64,000 nucleotides of DNA from Agapanthus africanus (lineage: Eukaryota; Streptophyta; Magnoliopsida; Asparagales; Amaryllidaceae). A program made the translations under genes and the position numbers. The notes under the pieces were generated by a model that saw only the letters and a program-made list of their open reading frames with translations, did not search any database and had not been told where the DNA came from. Shown here piece after piece: positions 33,461 to 45,503 of the stretch; position 1 is the stretch's first letter, and every line of letters begins with the position of its first letter. The DNA is taken from assembly GCA_030015575.1 (NCBI GenBank), contig JASDDO010000024.1:37720114-37784113 (forward strand). Direction: 5' to 3'.

Positions 33461-34044
33461 TGGCAAGAATGGGTGTAATAGTTACAATCTACCCTCTATA
33501 GAATAATTTCATATTTGAAATTTCCAAAGGAGTAGCTACTACTAGGCACGGAAATCAGTAACGCTGTCAGGAGTCCTCTTAGCCACATGTGTCGCTCCCG
33601 GGAGTTGGTGTATCGCTTGATGCTTGAAAAGTCTCTGAAGGGTTTAGGTATAAAGAATCGAAAAATATAAAATCAGTAGTTGCTTCCGGATAGAAAAGTT
33701 TGGAAGTTGAAGGAAGGTTGTGAATTGATGGAAAACTTGAGAGATATAATATAAAAGAAACTAGTCGAAATTACGGAAACTAGAGGAATTAGGGTGAGTC
33801 TAACTAAGATTTGCATCGAAGGATAAATAAGTATGGTATCAAAAGGAAGGTTGAAAAAGGAAGGAGTACCTCTGCTAACTTGCCTTGTGGTATCAGCCTT
33901 CTCGACTGTCATAGTGAAGGACTGGCGTTTGGGTCCATTCCGCTGCGCTTGCTGAAAAACTCGCTCATGTGATGGCAAGGGTGGTCCCTTTGGGGATGCC
34001 CCTTGACTGGTTGGTTTAGTGGCAGAAAGTGGTCGGTTTCCCTG

Positions 34045-34680
34045 TTATGGTGCCACATAGTTAGCCGGCATGTTGACGGGGCCTAATTGTCCCCCTCTCT
34101 GAGGATAGTCCCCAATAGCATGATCCGGAGACTCACAGACTATGCAAAGTTTGTTCAAAATGCGACAGTCTCTCATGTAGTGTCCAGTTCTACCCCAATG
34201 GTTGCATATGACTGCTGGTTTTCTGAAGGTAGTTGGTCCTGCCGATCTCTTGGGTTGTTGCCTCCCGTTAAATCTGGAAGATGATCCCCCAAGAATTTGA
34301 TTGGTTGGTCTCTTAATGCCAGACGATCGGTCATCCTTCCTTATGCGTCTCTGAAGGTCTTCAAAGTTTCGCGCCACCTCTAAGATTTCATCATAAGTTG
34401 ATAAGGTAGCAGAAGACATGGAGGACTGCATCTTCATATCTAACCCTTGTCGGAATCGTTTAGCATATAGTTCCGGGGTTGCCACCAGGTGATGCGTGAA
34501 CCGACTTAATCTCGCGAACTCCGAAGCGTACTCTCCACCGACTTATCCCACATGCTCTCTTGTTGGAACTGTATAAACTCTCTTTCCATCTTTAAGTATG
34601 CCACGACTGGAAAGTATTTACACTCGGGTAGGATTGCCTCATAAGAAAGTAAAGGTACGAAAACGAGCAAGTGTATATGG
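34045..34680 (-). pseudogene. Chromovirus gag remnant with two broken zinc knuckles
   Basis: The minus-strand ORF 34045-34485 reads a gag core (ELYAKRFRQGLDMKMQ, YDEILEVARNFEDLQRR) followed by two knuckles. The first has CNHW in place of CXXC and the second ends in Tyr instead of Cys (CIVC...H...DY), so each lost one ligand. Gag homology continues upstream to about 34640 in another frame. No intact start is visible. Confidence 0.8.
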
Positions 34681-34748
34681 GTATGATGTGTGTGTACAGA
34701 TATGATGTATATGAGTATAAGAGTATGAGGTGTATACAAATAAGACAT

Positions 34749-36369
34749 GTTAACAGAGGTATATGTGAATATGAGTATGTTGTATGAGGTATATGTGAGT
34801 AAAAGTTCCAGTCAAGTCAAAATTGGGTATTCAGTCTAAGAGTTAAATCAAGTTAATAAGGTGTATATTGATGGAATTGACGAATGGACGCACTCGTATC
34901 CTTGAGGTATCCCATAACTAGCTGGAAGCAGTATAAGCTGGCGCTCGTGCCTGGGGTAGCAAGCACATGGATCAATGCAGTAGCGTGAACATCCCCGAAT
35001 GGTGTCCCATGACTACGATGGAGTTTTGTCTAGCGTGAATATCACTAAAGTGTACAGGTATTTCCACCTTTCAGTTCCACAATAAACAACAAGTCTAAAC
35101 TGGTAAGATGTCCACATCCAAAATGCTGAATAATTCAGGTCTCATAAAGAAAGGTAGATAAAGTAACATGTGGGTATAGCACATGATATTATGCGAGTTT
35201 AGTGGTGAGCATCAATATGTATCGTAATCGTTTTAGTTTGTCAAACAAGGGTCTGGATACTCACGATTATTCTGTTGTGGCCACGGAACAACAACTGAGG
35301 AAGTGAAATGTACGGTTTCACTTTCCGGGATCATGATCGAGTAGGGAATCCGAGTTCCGCATCTCCTTCCCTAAACAAACTACCCATCCCCATTATTCAG
35401 TATAAAGGTTTTGACGAATTAGAGTTAGTGCGTATACATCTAGGTATGGAATTTCCACATTGTATGTCATCCACATGTTGGATCATTCGCCCTCAAGAAG
35501 GGTTAGTATTCGCCCGAATATCGGGTTAGTAGTCGTCCATACATTGGACCATTCACCCCCAAAGTAGGGTTAGTACTCGCCTGAATATCAGGTTAGTAGT
35601 TGTCCACACATTGGACTGTTCACCCTGCCTGCAGGGATCCGCATATAAGTATTTCATACTTAAATCCGCCCATTCTAACCCTAACTGTATCATGTGTTAT
35701 GTATGTCATAAACTTGTATTCAAAAAGTTGATCTCATTTAATATGGTCTTCCACAACCACTCATTTTATCTTGTTATCTTTTAAAGTCTGTAAGGTGCAT
35801 CATATTATTTTATAGAATGCTTAGTTAATAAAGATCAAAGAGTTTAATGATATTTATTATTTATAAGAAAACCATGATATTTAGAGTATTTATCATTTTA
35901 GAAACCCATGGTATTATAATGAGGAAAATATCATTTTAATGAAAGATTATGGTATTTATTTGAACATTATCTTTTAATAACGTTTTAAGTATTCTTTTGG
36001 AAAAATATCATTTATAAACGTTATGGTTTTTGTTGAAGATAGCCTTTTTATTAAAGGTCAAGGTGTTTAAATGAAAATATATCCTTTTAGGATGGATTAA
36101 GGTATTTTATTGTAAATAATAATTTATAAAGTTATGGAGTTTATTTGGAGGCAACATTATAGAAATACGTTCGTGTTGGCAACCGCTGCACATGGGCGGT
36201 AGGATTTGTGTCCTTTTAAAGGACGATTGTCTAGTAACCACAGGGTGATTCATATAAAATATTCCCCTATTAGGGTAACTTATTAAACTTTAGTTAATAT
36301 GCTAAGAAAAAAATTAATATAAAAATATTCTCTCGAGTGAGAGGGGCCAAGTTGAAAAACCATATCACA
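34749..36369 (-). other. Non-coding DNA between gag remnant and recognised LTR
   Basis: This is probably the leader plus the inner part of the 5' LTR, but without a second copy I cannot place the boundary. The only clear structure is the short tandem repeat at 35478-35625. Confidence 0.45.
35478..35625. repeat. 66-67 bp tandem repeat, 2.2 copies
   Basis: Units begin TTGGAYYATTCRCCC at 35478, 35544 and 35611 (partial). Each contains GGGTTAGTAYTCGCC and a GAATATCRGGTTAGTAG block. Confidence 0.8.
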
Positions 36370-37301
36370 ATTATTTAGATTTAGTATTACCCCATTTCAA
36401 AAGGTAAAGGAATTTAACAAAACTAAATTAGTTGGTGGATAAAAGTGTAAGTAAAAATATATCGTTTTAGTGCCTAAAACATTTATTCCAAATATCTTAT
36501 CTCACTTGGGCATTTTAAACATATACGACATTTTAATAAAATGAGGGTATTTTGTGGAAGTAACCTATTTCGAGATCTTATTGGTAACATGGGTACATGG
36601 GTGTACAAAAAGGGTGGATTGATGCCTCATGAGTTATAACTTTAAGCATATCATATTCCATGTAGGATGATGGTGCAATATTCATGCATATAGAGGTAAT
36701 TAATTAAACCATTTTAAGCATGGGGTGAAATTCTTATCATTAAGGGGTACCAAAAATAGGCATGCAGAAATATTTTAACACCATTTTAATATAAGGTTGG
36801 TGATTAGAAGTTGAAACTAGATCATTAAAAGAAGGAAGGTGGAAGATGAGTGGAGAGAGGCGGATCTTACCTTTGGTTAGAGTTGGATGTCGATGAGTCG
36901 AAAACGTAGGCTCATACTAAATCCTCAATATCTCTGTGCTCGGATTTTTCCTCGATGCTTGGATGGAACCAAAGCGTCGGTGTCGGCGATACGAAAGCGT
37001 GGGTATTTTTTTCTGAATTTTTGGAGTTCTGAAAAGTGAGAAATCAGTGTTTGAAGGTCTCTATTTATAGGGTCTTTTCCTCAACAATAAAATCCAAAAT
37101 CTGTTAAAAAATCCCTAAAATTCCGCACTCAAATGATTGCCCCTGATTCTGCCGCCGCCGCCCTGATTTGTGGCCGTTGGATCTTGATCCAACGGCCCAG
37201 ATCGTCGCTGCCACGTGTTTTCGCGTGGTCCCACCACGTGGGCGCCGCTGGATGTTCTGGGTCGTTGGATCTTTGCATCCAACGGTCCAGGTTAAAGGGG
37301 A

Positions 37302-37374
<73 letters not shown>

Positions 37375-37862
37375 TCTAACTGTTTATTTAAGAAAATCGA
37401 ATTTGGGCATAAAAAATTGTTTAAAATATCGTAAAATACGGGAAAAATATGAGAAAATTTCAGAAAATATATTTTATTGTTACCTTCAGTTTATAAATAA
37501 TTTTGGGCTAAAAATAAATAATATTTCCATATATATGATATTTATTAGTTAGCATAATTATTTAAAATCTATTTTATCTTTGGAAATATTTTAATTACGA
37601 AATAATTATTTTAATTGATAATAAAAATATGCAGATTATTTTAAGGCATTATAAAATTTTATTAAAATATTTTAAGTCTAGAAAAATATAAATAGATTTT
37701 AGAAAATTCCTTTAATTATTTTTCAACGCTTTGAAAATTACTAACATCACTTTTAAAAATATAAAAATATTTTTCTATCAACGAAACACGTAAATAACTA
37801 CTTGATACTAGAAAATTAAATAAAAGATATTTTATTAGGTATTAGAAAACACAGTCGTCACA
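36370..37862 (-). repeat. 5' LTR of the decayed chromovirus (recognised part)
   Basis: It aligns with 31738-32673 apart from an extra stretch of about 540 bp (36490-37040). The boundary at 37862 is a proper LTR terminus abutting copia sequence. It contains CCGTTGGATCTTGATCCAACGG near 37173. Confidence 0.78.
37305..37370. repeat. TA dinucleotide microsatellite
   Basis: About 32 TA units lie in the LTR, at the position where the other LTR copy has only T-rich sequence. A short ORF translating it as Ile-Tyr repeats is an artefact. Confidence 0.95.
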
Positions 37863-40808
37863 TCAACGCCTTGAGATTGTGGCATGTTGCCCTCTAGAAC
37901 CCGGCTACTCGAGCACTCTGCCGCGGGGTAATCCTAGTGCATGTAATGAAAACCTGAATATACAACGGTGACTACGTCCGCAACTTGGTCGCGCCCCAAA
38001 GAATAATACAAGCAGCGATAACGGCAGTCCACATGTCGGACGCTCGCCGCGTAATATGAATATACATTACATCATAGAGAACTACATCAAATATTATATA
38101 CACCGGACTATCCATCACGACAAATCCAACACAACCATAATCAACAAAGCAATATCCATCACAGAACATGCAAAGTTGCGAGTATCAATTATGTAACCAT
38201 GTCTGATACGTATAGCAATTACACGAAATTTTACCAAACGTTATAATACACGCAACCATCACGAAACCTACGACAATCGAATACCGCACACATATAGCCA
38301 ACACTTTAATTTTCCGAAACACCGAAAATCAAGTGTGCTAGAAACCGACAAGAAATTCCATGCTAAAAACCACTCCGGGAGTCTGAAATGATCTCGGATT
38401 GATCCAAAACTTCGCGGAGGATCCCAGCACGAAATTAACGTCAACCCGAAGGCACCTAGGAGGGGTAACCACCCCCTAGGCCACCCTAAAGTGGCCCAAG
38501 GGGTAAGCATACCTGAAACTGCCTTCTAAGGCAGTTTTGGGTCCCCGCCCCCAAGGCTACCATTTGGGTCGCCTCGAGGGTGTGGGCCCTCCCTAAGTCC
38601 CCCGAGACGTCCTCGGGGGCCCTGCTCACCTCCCCGCAGCTTCTCAGTCTAAATCGAGAGCCCGCGGGGAGTCAAAATATCAATATAGCATGAAATTCCT
38701 CACTGTTTTTTGACAGTTTTTGCCTGGCAAAAACGGTGGGATTCGAGAGTCGTAACTATCTAGTTTAGGGTGTTTGGGTGTCTCTGATACCATTGAAAGT
38801 TTCCTAGTGCCTCGCCGCTAACCCGTGGCCAATGTGGAATCCAAAAACAAAAAAATTTGTGGCACTAGAAACTAAAACCGAAGAATCGAACCAAACACCT
38901 AAACTTGAACTATAACAAGATAGAAATCTCATCCTTTGTAGTGTCTTTATTTTCTCCAATTGGGTTGGACTCTAACATGCTCTCAAGAGCTCGGTCGTGT
39001 TTGCAAGCCAGTTCTCTTTCGCCGAATATGATCCACCCGAGGGAACCGATCCAAGCTCCGGCTTCACCTAGTGAGGTAAACAACGCTCCAAGCTCGCTAG
39101 GAATGGAGAGTGGGGGTGTAGGAATTTTCTATTACCTTTTTCACTCAAATGTAAGCTCAAGAGAGCAAGTGTAGAAGAAGGAGGAGGAGGTAAGGAAAAA
39201 TAGCCATGAACAAGTGTTGAAGGCATAAGAGAATAGAATGAATCAACTGTAGAATGAAAAATGGCTTCATATTATTTTTGCAACCATTCAAATAAAAAAC
39301 GCATAACCATTTGCAATAAAATAATAAAGCTCATTCCTCTCTACATGTCTTCAACCATACTCAATGTCATCTCACCCTCCACATCATTTTATGAATATTC
39401 ATAAATGAATATTCACAAATGAGGTGTCCATCTTCTAGAACAAATTCCGTATAAATACGGAATACAACTTGGTATACGTATCGAAATACTTATACGTGTA
39501 TTCGTATAAAACTACGAATAGCCAAGAGAGAAAATGAATAGTGAACAATAATACTAGAATACATATATAAATATATATGTGTGTGTGTGTATAAATTATT
39601 AAATCAAAACTTGATTTAATAATCCGGCTTAATCCTAAACTGCTAGTATTATCAACCGTCCGATTAAAGTCCGTGTAGCCTGTACACATATTTAATCGGA
39701 CACCTGTATATACCAACATACGTCATTTACATCATATCGCCTGAACCGGGAAAACCCTCTGTGTGGGACTCTAAAGACTCGTCAATACGCTGGCAGTGAG
39801 TTTAACCACAAGCACGTCAACAGCACTAGCTGTACGTAACGGCTACCCAGGTATTGAGCGAAAGGAAGGCCAACGAGCAAACTCATCTGTACACCTATTG
39901 AGCATGTATGTGACAATCGCCGTACAATCTGGTATGTTCGTCTAAGAGTATCGCATATTGGGTCTAGGGGTGGATAAAGTTAAGCCCCCTAATAACGCGA
40001 TATTTCGTGTCGGTGTGAAGCTCATCGCCCACTGAGAAACTACTGATCCAAATCAGTAATTCTTGTCCACCTTGGCCAAGGATTTTTGGTGATGGCCACC
40101 CGTGCACAGTGCGACATCTACCCCCAATACCGGGAGAAACGAATCCCCTACGATCCGCTCACTGGCTTCATGTGGCTCGAGACTGTACCCAACTAAAACC
40201 TATTTACATGACTACTTTGAGCCGTGGTAGGGTAGTAATCAAAGCACAGTGGAAAATCACACGAGACAAATGACGATCTCAGGTCGACAGACTAACCTGT
40301 ACTCATGTCACCTGAGAACTGCTATCTGACAATAGGTATAATAATACCATCTAGTATATTCCCGACGAGTCCGTCCAGTGTAACTCATAACCCAATGAGC
40401 ACATGTATACTATCTTAGGTGACCAACTGACACCAATGGCTTGTGAGACCGGCAACTGCCCCTCGTCGCGGTCTCGAAAAGTATACACTAGTCTACTTCG
40501 GAGTATCGATACCCAGTCTCGATACTCCCTCGACTAGGGACATTTAAGGATTTTCTTATAGACCACCCAGCTCCCACGTATATGATCGCCATCATAATGC
40601 TGGTAGTCAAACAAGAATCCTATAGGCTCTGTCAACATATAATACTGATCTGTAATACTACATAGTGTATGTACATGATGATAAATTCAAACCATATAGC
40701 ATACTATCATCTCAAGTAAGATTGTTCTACCCGTGCAGGTCCTCCCTCAATCATCATAATCTCCTTCCTCCGATTACAATAATTGCCTTGATAGCACTAT
40801 ATCCAACA
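37863..40808 (-). mobile_element. Truncated copia: 5' LTR, PBS and leader
   Basis: The LTR at 38794-40808 (2015 bp, TG...CA) is a diverged relative of the nested copia LTR at 6938 (shared CTGTGTGGGACTCTAAAGAC and GCTGGCAGTG blocks). An initiator-Met-type PBS lies just inside it at 38781-38792 (minus strand TGGTATCAGAGA, one mismatch). The leader ends at 37863, where the chromovirus LTR abuts. No coding region or 3' LTR remains, so the element was broken by, or together with, the chromovirus insertion. Confidence 0.82.
38794..40808 (-). repeat. LTR of the truncated copia
   Basis: The plus strand starts TGAAAGTTTCC and ends ATATCCAACA. ORFs inside it have no recognisable domains. Confidence 0.82.
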
Positions 40809-41878
40809 GTCCACTACCCTGTGATTTTATCATGAAAGATAACTGCAAAGAATTCATTATTTAATTAGGGTTTAATATCGTTTTTAACCATCATAAACCG
40901 TCAAATAGATAATCTAGTTAAAATATCATAATTAGGTCCTAGAATTTTTTTCACAGATAGATATTTTCAAAATGAAGATAACAGAGAGTCAAGTGTTAAG
41001 AGATCCTATCTGAAATGAGATAGGAAAATGAAAGTCGGTGAGCGTCGGGTTGTATGAGAACAAATATATCTTGAAGCCAAGAATTTTTTGCCTGTGGGAA
41101 TTGGTCGAGAGTGTAGAAGACACAAAAAGGAATCTCTGAAAAAAATTGGGATTTTTGTATCAAAGGGATATTTTTCTGGAGTTTTAGAAGCCAAGGGGTC
41201 TATTTATAGGGGTTTTGGGATTTTTTAATCCCTATTTTTCTACCAAGCCGCTACAGGAGCCGCCCCTCACGAGCCGACAAGATCCACACCGTCGTTCGAC
41301 AAGATCCAACTACCCACATCGCACCACGTCTTGATCTGGCGTAGGCCCCCGCTCGCTGGCGCTGGCGATCCTTGGCCGTTGGATCGTTGATCCAACGGCT
41401 GAGGTTCAAGGCGTCAGTTTTATATATTTTTTTCCTTTTTTTTATTTAAAAATTGTCGGCAAGATCTGGGCCATTGGTTTTAGATCCAACGGCCCAGATT
41501 CATTCCCGCTCGAATAAATTAATAAAAATTTGTTTTTAATATTTAAAAATTGGTTTTAGCTTCTAAAAATTATTTTAAAATGGTTAAAAATATTAGAAAA
41601 ATCTGGGGAAATTATAGAAAATATATTTTGATGGTTTCTTCTATTTGCAATCAAATTTGGTCCAAAATAAATCGCTTTGTCGGTTTTAAAACTTTTCACT
41701 TCGAAAAAAATTCTATTTAAATTCATAAAAATTCATAAAAATCATATTAATTCATTTTAATTATGGAAAAATATTTTTAAATTGTTTTATACTAATAGAA
41801 GCAGTAAAATAATTATTTTGATCTCGAGAAAAATTATAAAACGTTTTTATTACGTATTTAGAGTACATGGTCGTTACA
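40809..41878 (-). repeat. Gypsy LTR fragment
   Basis: It ends GGTCGTTACA on the plus strand, the same TGTAACGACC start (minus strand) as the chromovirus LTR. It also has CCGTTGGATCGTTGATCCAACGG near 41376 and a related palindrome near 41470. Its inner end is cut by the copia LTR at 40808. It is a different, diverged copy from 31738. Confidence 0.7.
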
Positions 41879-43680
41879 TTTGCACTTATATATCTTATTA
41901 ATTTTTTTGCTGCACTTTGATACAGGAACGACTCTGATTTTACTGTACGAAATTTTTTAAGTTAATATACAGAATGGAATTTGCAAGCCTGACTACAATT
42001 TAAAAGTTATTTTTGTTTAAAAATGGCAAAAAATAACTTGTAACTAATTGGTAAAAACTTGCACTGCTGTGACATAGCCCCTGTGTTCGAATCCCATCAG
42101 CCACATATTATTTTTCTGAATTTTTTCTTTTAAACTTTTTGGAAGCCCAAAAGTTTACACGTCTCTGCACATAAGAAATGAAAAGACAGAAAATCAAACA
42201 TGTGTAAAATGTTGTGTACACAGCCGAGGACACATGGAACAAATCCCAAGGCCCATCTCCTAAATTGGACCGACAAGATCGGGAATTTGGCCGGCGATGG
42301 CGGATGTCCGTAGGGGAAAAGTACCTGTGTCTTGCACACAAAACCCTTTGGCATACCCCATTATCCCTGCACTGTTTGTTTTCTCTGCAATTTAACAGAG
42401 AATTCAATTTCACCTTTAATCTAATTTTTAATGCATTTTAATTCAATCTTTCAATTCCAAAACCCTAATTCCACACTATAAATACAACCCCATACCCTAG
42501 CCCCTCCTCATTCTGAAAATTCTAGTCAAAAATATCAAAATTTTCTAAGTACAAGTAGAGTTGAAGTGGAGTTAGCCCAAGAACGACTTCCGACGAGCAT
42601 CTACACAAGTTCCGGCGACCCCACGACGCCACGAAGGCTACCACCATTTTCTTCTACCTCCCCTCCCTCGTTCTAGCTAGTAAGTCCCACCCCTTCTTCT
42701 CTATATACTTAAAAAAGTCTTTTTTTATAAAAACATGTCGGTAAGTGGAGTTATACCGATATTTGTTTCTAAAACCCTTGAAACTACATCTTTTATTAAG
42801 CATTACTCATTCAAATTCTATACCTTGAATTTTTAAACATGAAACTAATAATTAGAAACAACTTTCACCATAAATCATCATGCTAGATAATTTTAAATTG
42901 AGTTTTACTTTTAAATATCATGAACTTTGTATTTACCGTATTTTATTACTTGACTTAATCTTACCTTTAGAAAACATCACGGGGTAATGACCTACCCTTC
43001 ACAACACACATGACATAGCACGATTCTCTTGGAAACCTATTTTAGTGGCGATTATAACTTTTCATTAAACTACCATGAACTATAAAACCCGGTTTTCCTT
43101 GAATTGTATTATCAAAAATTCTTTGCGATTATGCCTCTACAACCCATTTTGGGGAACCCGGTATTGGATGGTGCGGATTATCGCACATCTTCGGGTTAGT
43201 AGAGCGAAATGCAAACCTCCTCACGGAGCATTCGGTCTCGAAAGATTTTAATACGATTTTTAAGAAAAACGAGATTTTCTATTTAATAATAAAATTAATT
43301 TTTAATAATTATATAATTAACAAACCGCATATTTTAAAGATATAATAAAATTCTATGTTTTCTAGAAAATAAAAGAATGACAAGTTTCACCAAAATACCA
43401 TCAAGTACCAATACAAAACAAGTTTCACTAAAATACCATGAACTATTCAAGTTAAGTTAATATTCACTAAAATACTTCACATTCTTAAAATTCAAAAATT
43501 ATGGAAAACCCTAAATAATATAAATAAATACTCGAGGTTTATTTTTAAAGTAAATAAAATATTTTTCATAAAAACCCCTCGAGTTATATAAAATTACACT
43601 AAGGACCTTAGTAAATATAGGTTTAAGCGGGATCAATTCTCTTGAGTCTCAGGGAGCCAGAGAAAGTGAGTGTAGGGTGT
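41879..43680. other. Unassigned repeat-derived DNA
   Basis: I see no gene. A TATA motif (ACTATAAATACAACCCC near 42475) followed by a pyrimidine-rich leader suggests a plus-strand LTR promoter. A block near 43140-43250 looks like LTR sequence of gypsy type. A tRNA-like B-box (GTTCGAATCC near 42090) hints at a SINE head but lacks a convincing A-box and tail. Confidence 0.4.
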
Positions 43681-44720
43681 TTTTCTTCACCCCATTGAGA
43701 TGGGAATACGCGCGCGCTTGTCAGGCGCATTACAGATTCCCCCTGCCTAGGGTAGGCTGGGGTTTATTGATTGTGGGGATCCGAATCTCCGGCAACCGCG
43801 GACTAAGCTGCCGTTAATTACCCCTCGCCTTTGAAGCGAGAGAACCTCCGATTGACGGGTCAAACAGGTCGTGTGAACTCAATGTGCAGTGTTGTATTTT
43901 AAAAGGGTTTTGGATATATCGGGGGCCCCGCGGGAAGGGGCCTAGCCCTTAAGTTGGGGAGTTAAACTCCCAAGGGGGTTTTGGAGTTGAACTCCTAACA
44001 GAAACTAAATTATGGAGTTAAACTCCAACATATCTAGAAAGGAGTTAAACTCCTAGGAATTTTTGGCTCTTCTTTTGAGCCTTGGATCTGTCCAAAGTTA
44101 GATTTTTGGAGATTGGTCTCCTTCTTCCTTCTCTTGATCGGCGGGATCTTGGAGAAAAGGGGGTGAGACTTGTCTTCCCTTTTCGAGATCTGATTGGAGA
44201 TCCGAGCTCCCATTCATGGGTTTTGTGGTGAAAAACTATTTATTTTTTAGAAAGAAAGAGTTAAAATCTTGATTTAATTCAAAAAAAGAGGGAGAGGGTT
44301 TTAGACCCTTGAGAAAAGGGGAAGGAGGCACGAACCCTCATTTTTTGGGAGAATGAAAAGTGTATATTTTATTCATCATCATGTTGCCTTATATAGGCTT
44401 ACACATTTACATATACCCCCTAGGCTTTACAAAATGGCATTTTGCCCATCACATGTCTCATGTGCTATTTCTTTTTGCACATAAGCCATGGGCTTTACAA
44501 AAATTTGGCTTTATGCCCATTTTGCTTACATTCATTCATAAAAAATTACATCAAAATTATTTATTACATGATTTTTTATTTCGGCAAGGGAGAGGCTGAC
44601 CGCTTCATGTTCGGGCTAGACTCGGGCATGAGCCCACTTGATCTGGGCTTGGGCCCACCTGGTTTGGGGTTGACCTTGACTTTGACTTGATCAACCGGGA
44701 TGCAATTTTTCACCCCAACA
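43681..44720 (-). repeat. Inverted, divergent Tat-like LTR
   Basis: On the minus strand this runs from TGTTGGGGTG (44720) downward. It has a TATA box in a palindrome (GCCTATATAAGGC, 44386-44398), GGAGTTTAACTCC-type palindromes, and a tail matching the Tat-like LTR end (GTAATTAAC, a hairpin, CCCCACAATCAA, a C/G hairpin, GGGGGAATCTG). The hairpins sit where the other LTRs have theirs but use different stems. The lower boundary is approximate. Confidence 0.65.
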
Positions 44721-44735
44721 AAGTGCCCCCCATCA
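44721..44735 (-). other. Polypurine tract of the inverted Tat-like LTR
   Basis: The minus strand reads GATGGGGGGCACTT directly before TGTTGGGG, resembling the GTTGTGGGGGCATT-TGTTCCC junction at 26862. Only about 86 bp of internal sequence follow before the next element. Confidence 0.6.
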
Positions 44736-45099
44736 ATGAATGCACACTGCATGCATGAGTTGTGTGCATGAAATTGATGGATCTTGAAGTTGGACTTCAA
44801 GATGGAACTGTTTACCCCAATCAGAGCAAAACTCTGTTCAAATTCCAAGGAGGGAAAAGAAGCAATGCTTCTGTTTTCCTCCAATCAGAGCAAAGCTCTG
44901 TCTTGAAAATTAAAGTGAAAATTAAAGTTAAAATAAATGAAGCAACGCTTCAGATCCTCTGCGCTGCGCGTAGAGCGCCACGTGTCAAAATCAGACACGT
45001 TAGCGCAGGGGGCGTAGCGCCCAAGGTAGCGCACCCAATCAGAGCAAGGCTCTGCTTAAAATTCAAACTTTAATTAAAGAAGCAACGCTTCAGCTGGCC

Positions 45100-45330
45100 T
45101 GCGCTCTGCGCTGCACGCCACGCGGCAACACGGTTGCGCTAGCGCGGTTGCGCTAGCGCGGTTGCGCTGCGCTATGCGCTATGCGCTACGCGCCACGTGG
45201 CAGCGCGATTGCGCTAGCACAGTTGTGCTGCGCTATGCGCTGCGCAACACGTGTCAGCGCAGTTGCGTAAATGCAGTTGCGCTGCACTATGCACTGCGTG
45301 ACACGTGTCACGAGCTAGTGCGCTTGCGCC
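45100..45330. repeat. GCGCT-rich tandem repeats carrying palindromic G-boxes
   Basis: TTGCGCTAGCGCGG occurs three times, followed by three diverged units of about 60 bp. Each has CTGCGCTATGCGCT and a palindromic G-box (GCCACGTGGC, ACACGTGT, ACACGTGT). The short ORF here is repeat-derived. Confidence 0.8.
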
Positions 45331-45495
45331 AAACAGAATTAAAATTCTGAAAGATCTTTCTCAATCTTGTTAAAAACAAGAAGATTGTCTTCTGTAAAAC
45401 AGAAGCCCTTGGATCAAAGATCCAACGGTAGGGAAAATTCCCCAAATCACTCAGAGAATGATCTCTTTAACAAACTTTAACTAATTTATGGGCAC

Positions 45496-45503
45496 TATAA
45501 AAA
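45496..45503 (+). promoter_or_regulatory. TATA box of the second Tat-like LTR
   Basis: CACTATAAAAAGGACC lies at the place matching TATAAATAG in the first element's 3' LTR, about 690 bp into the LTR. Confidence 0.72.

Larger units (their letters stand above)
31738..37862 (-). mobile_element. Decayed chromovirus-like Ty3/gypsy element
   Basis: Homologous LTR segments at 31738-32673 and about 36370-37862 flank gag and pol remnants on the minus strand. The 5' LTR start reads TGTGACGACTG and the other copy TGTAACGACCG. The 3' LTR copy lacks about 540 bp present in the 5' copy and is truncated at its left end. I could not find the PBS or the inner end of the 5' LTR, so the internal boundary is uncertain. 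Confidence 0.75.

Noticed and set aside
37168-37434. 88-residue ORF with a long Ile-Tyr run
   Set aside because: It is a translation of the TA microsatellite.
42036-42105. tRNA gene or SINE
   Set aside because: A B-box-like GTTCGAATCC is present, but the T-stem does not pair, the A-box is poor and no acceptor stem is visible.
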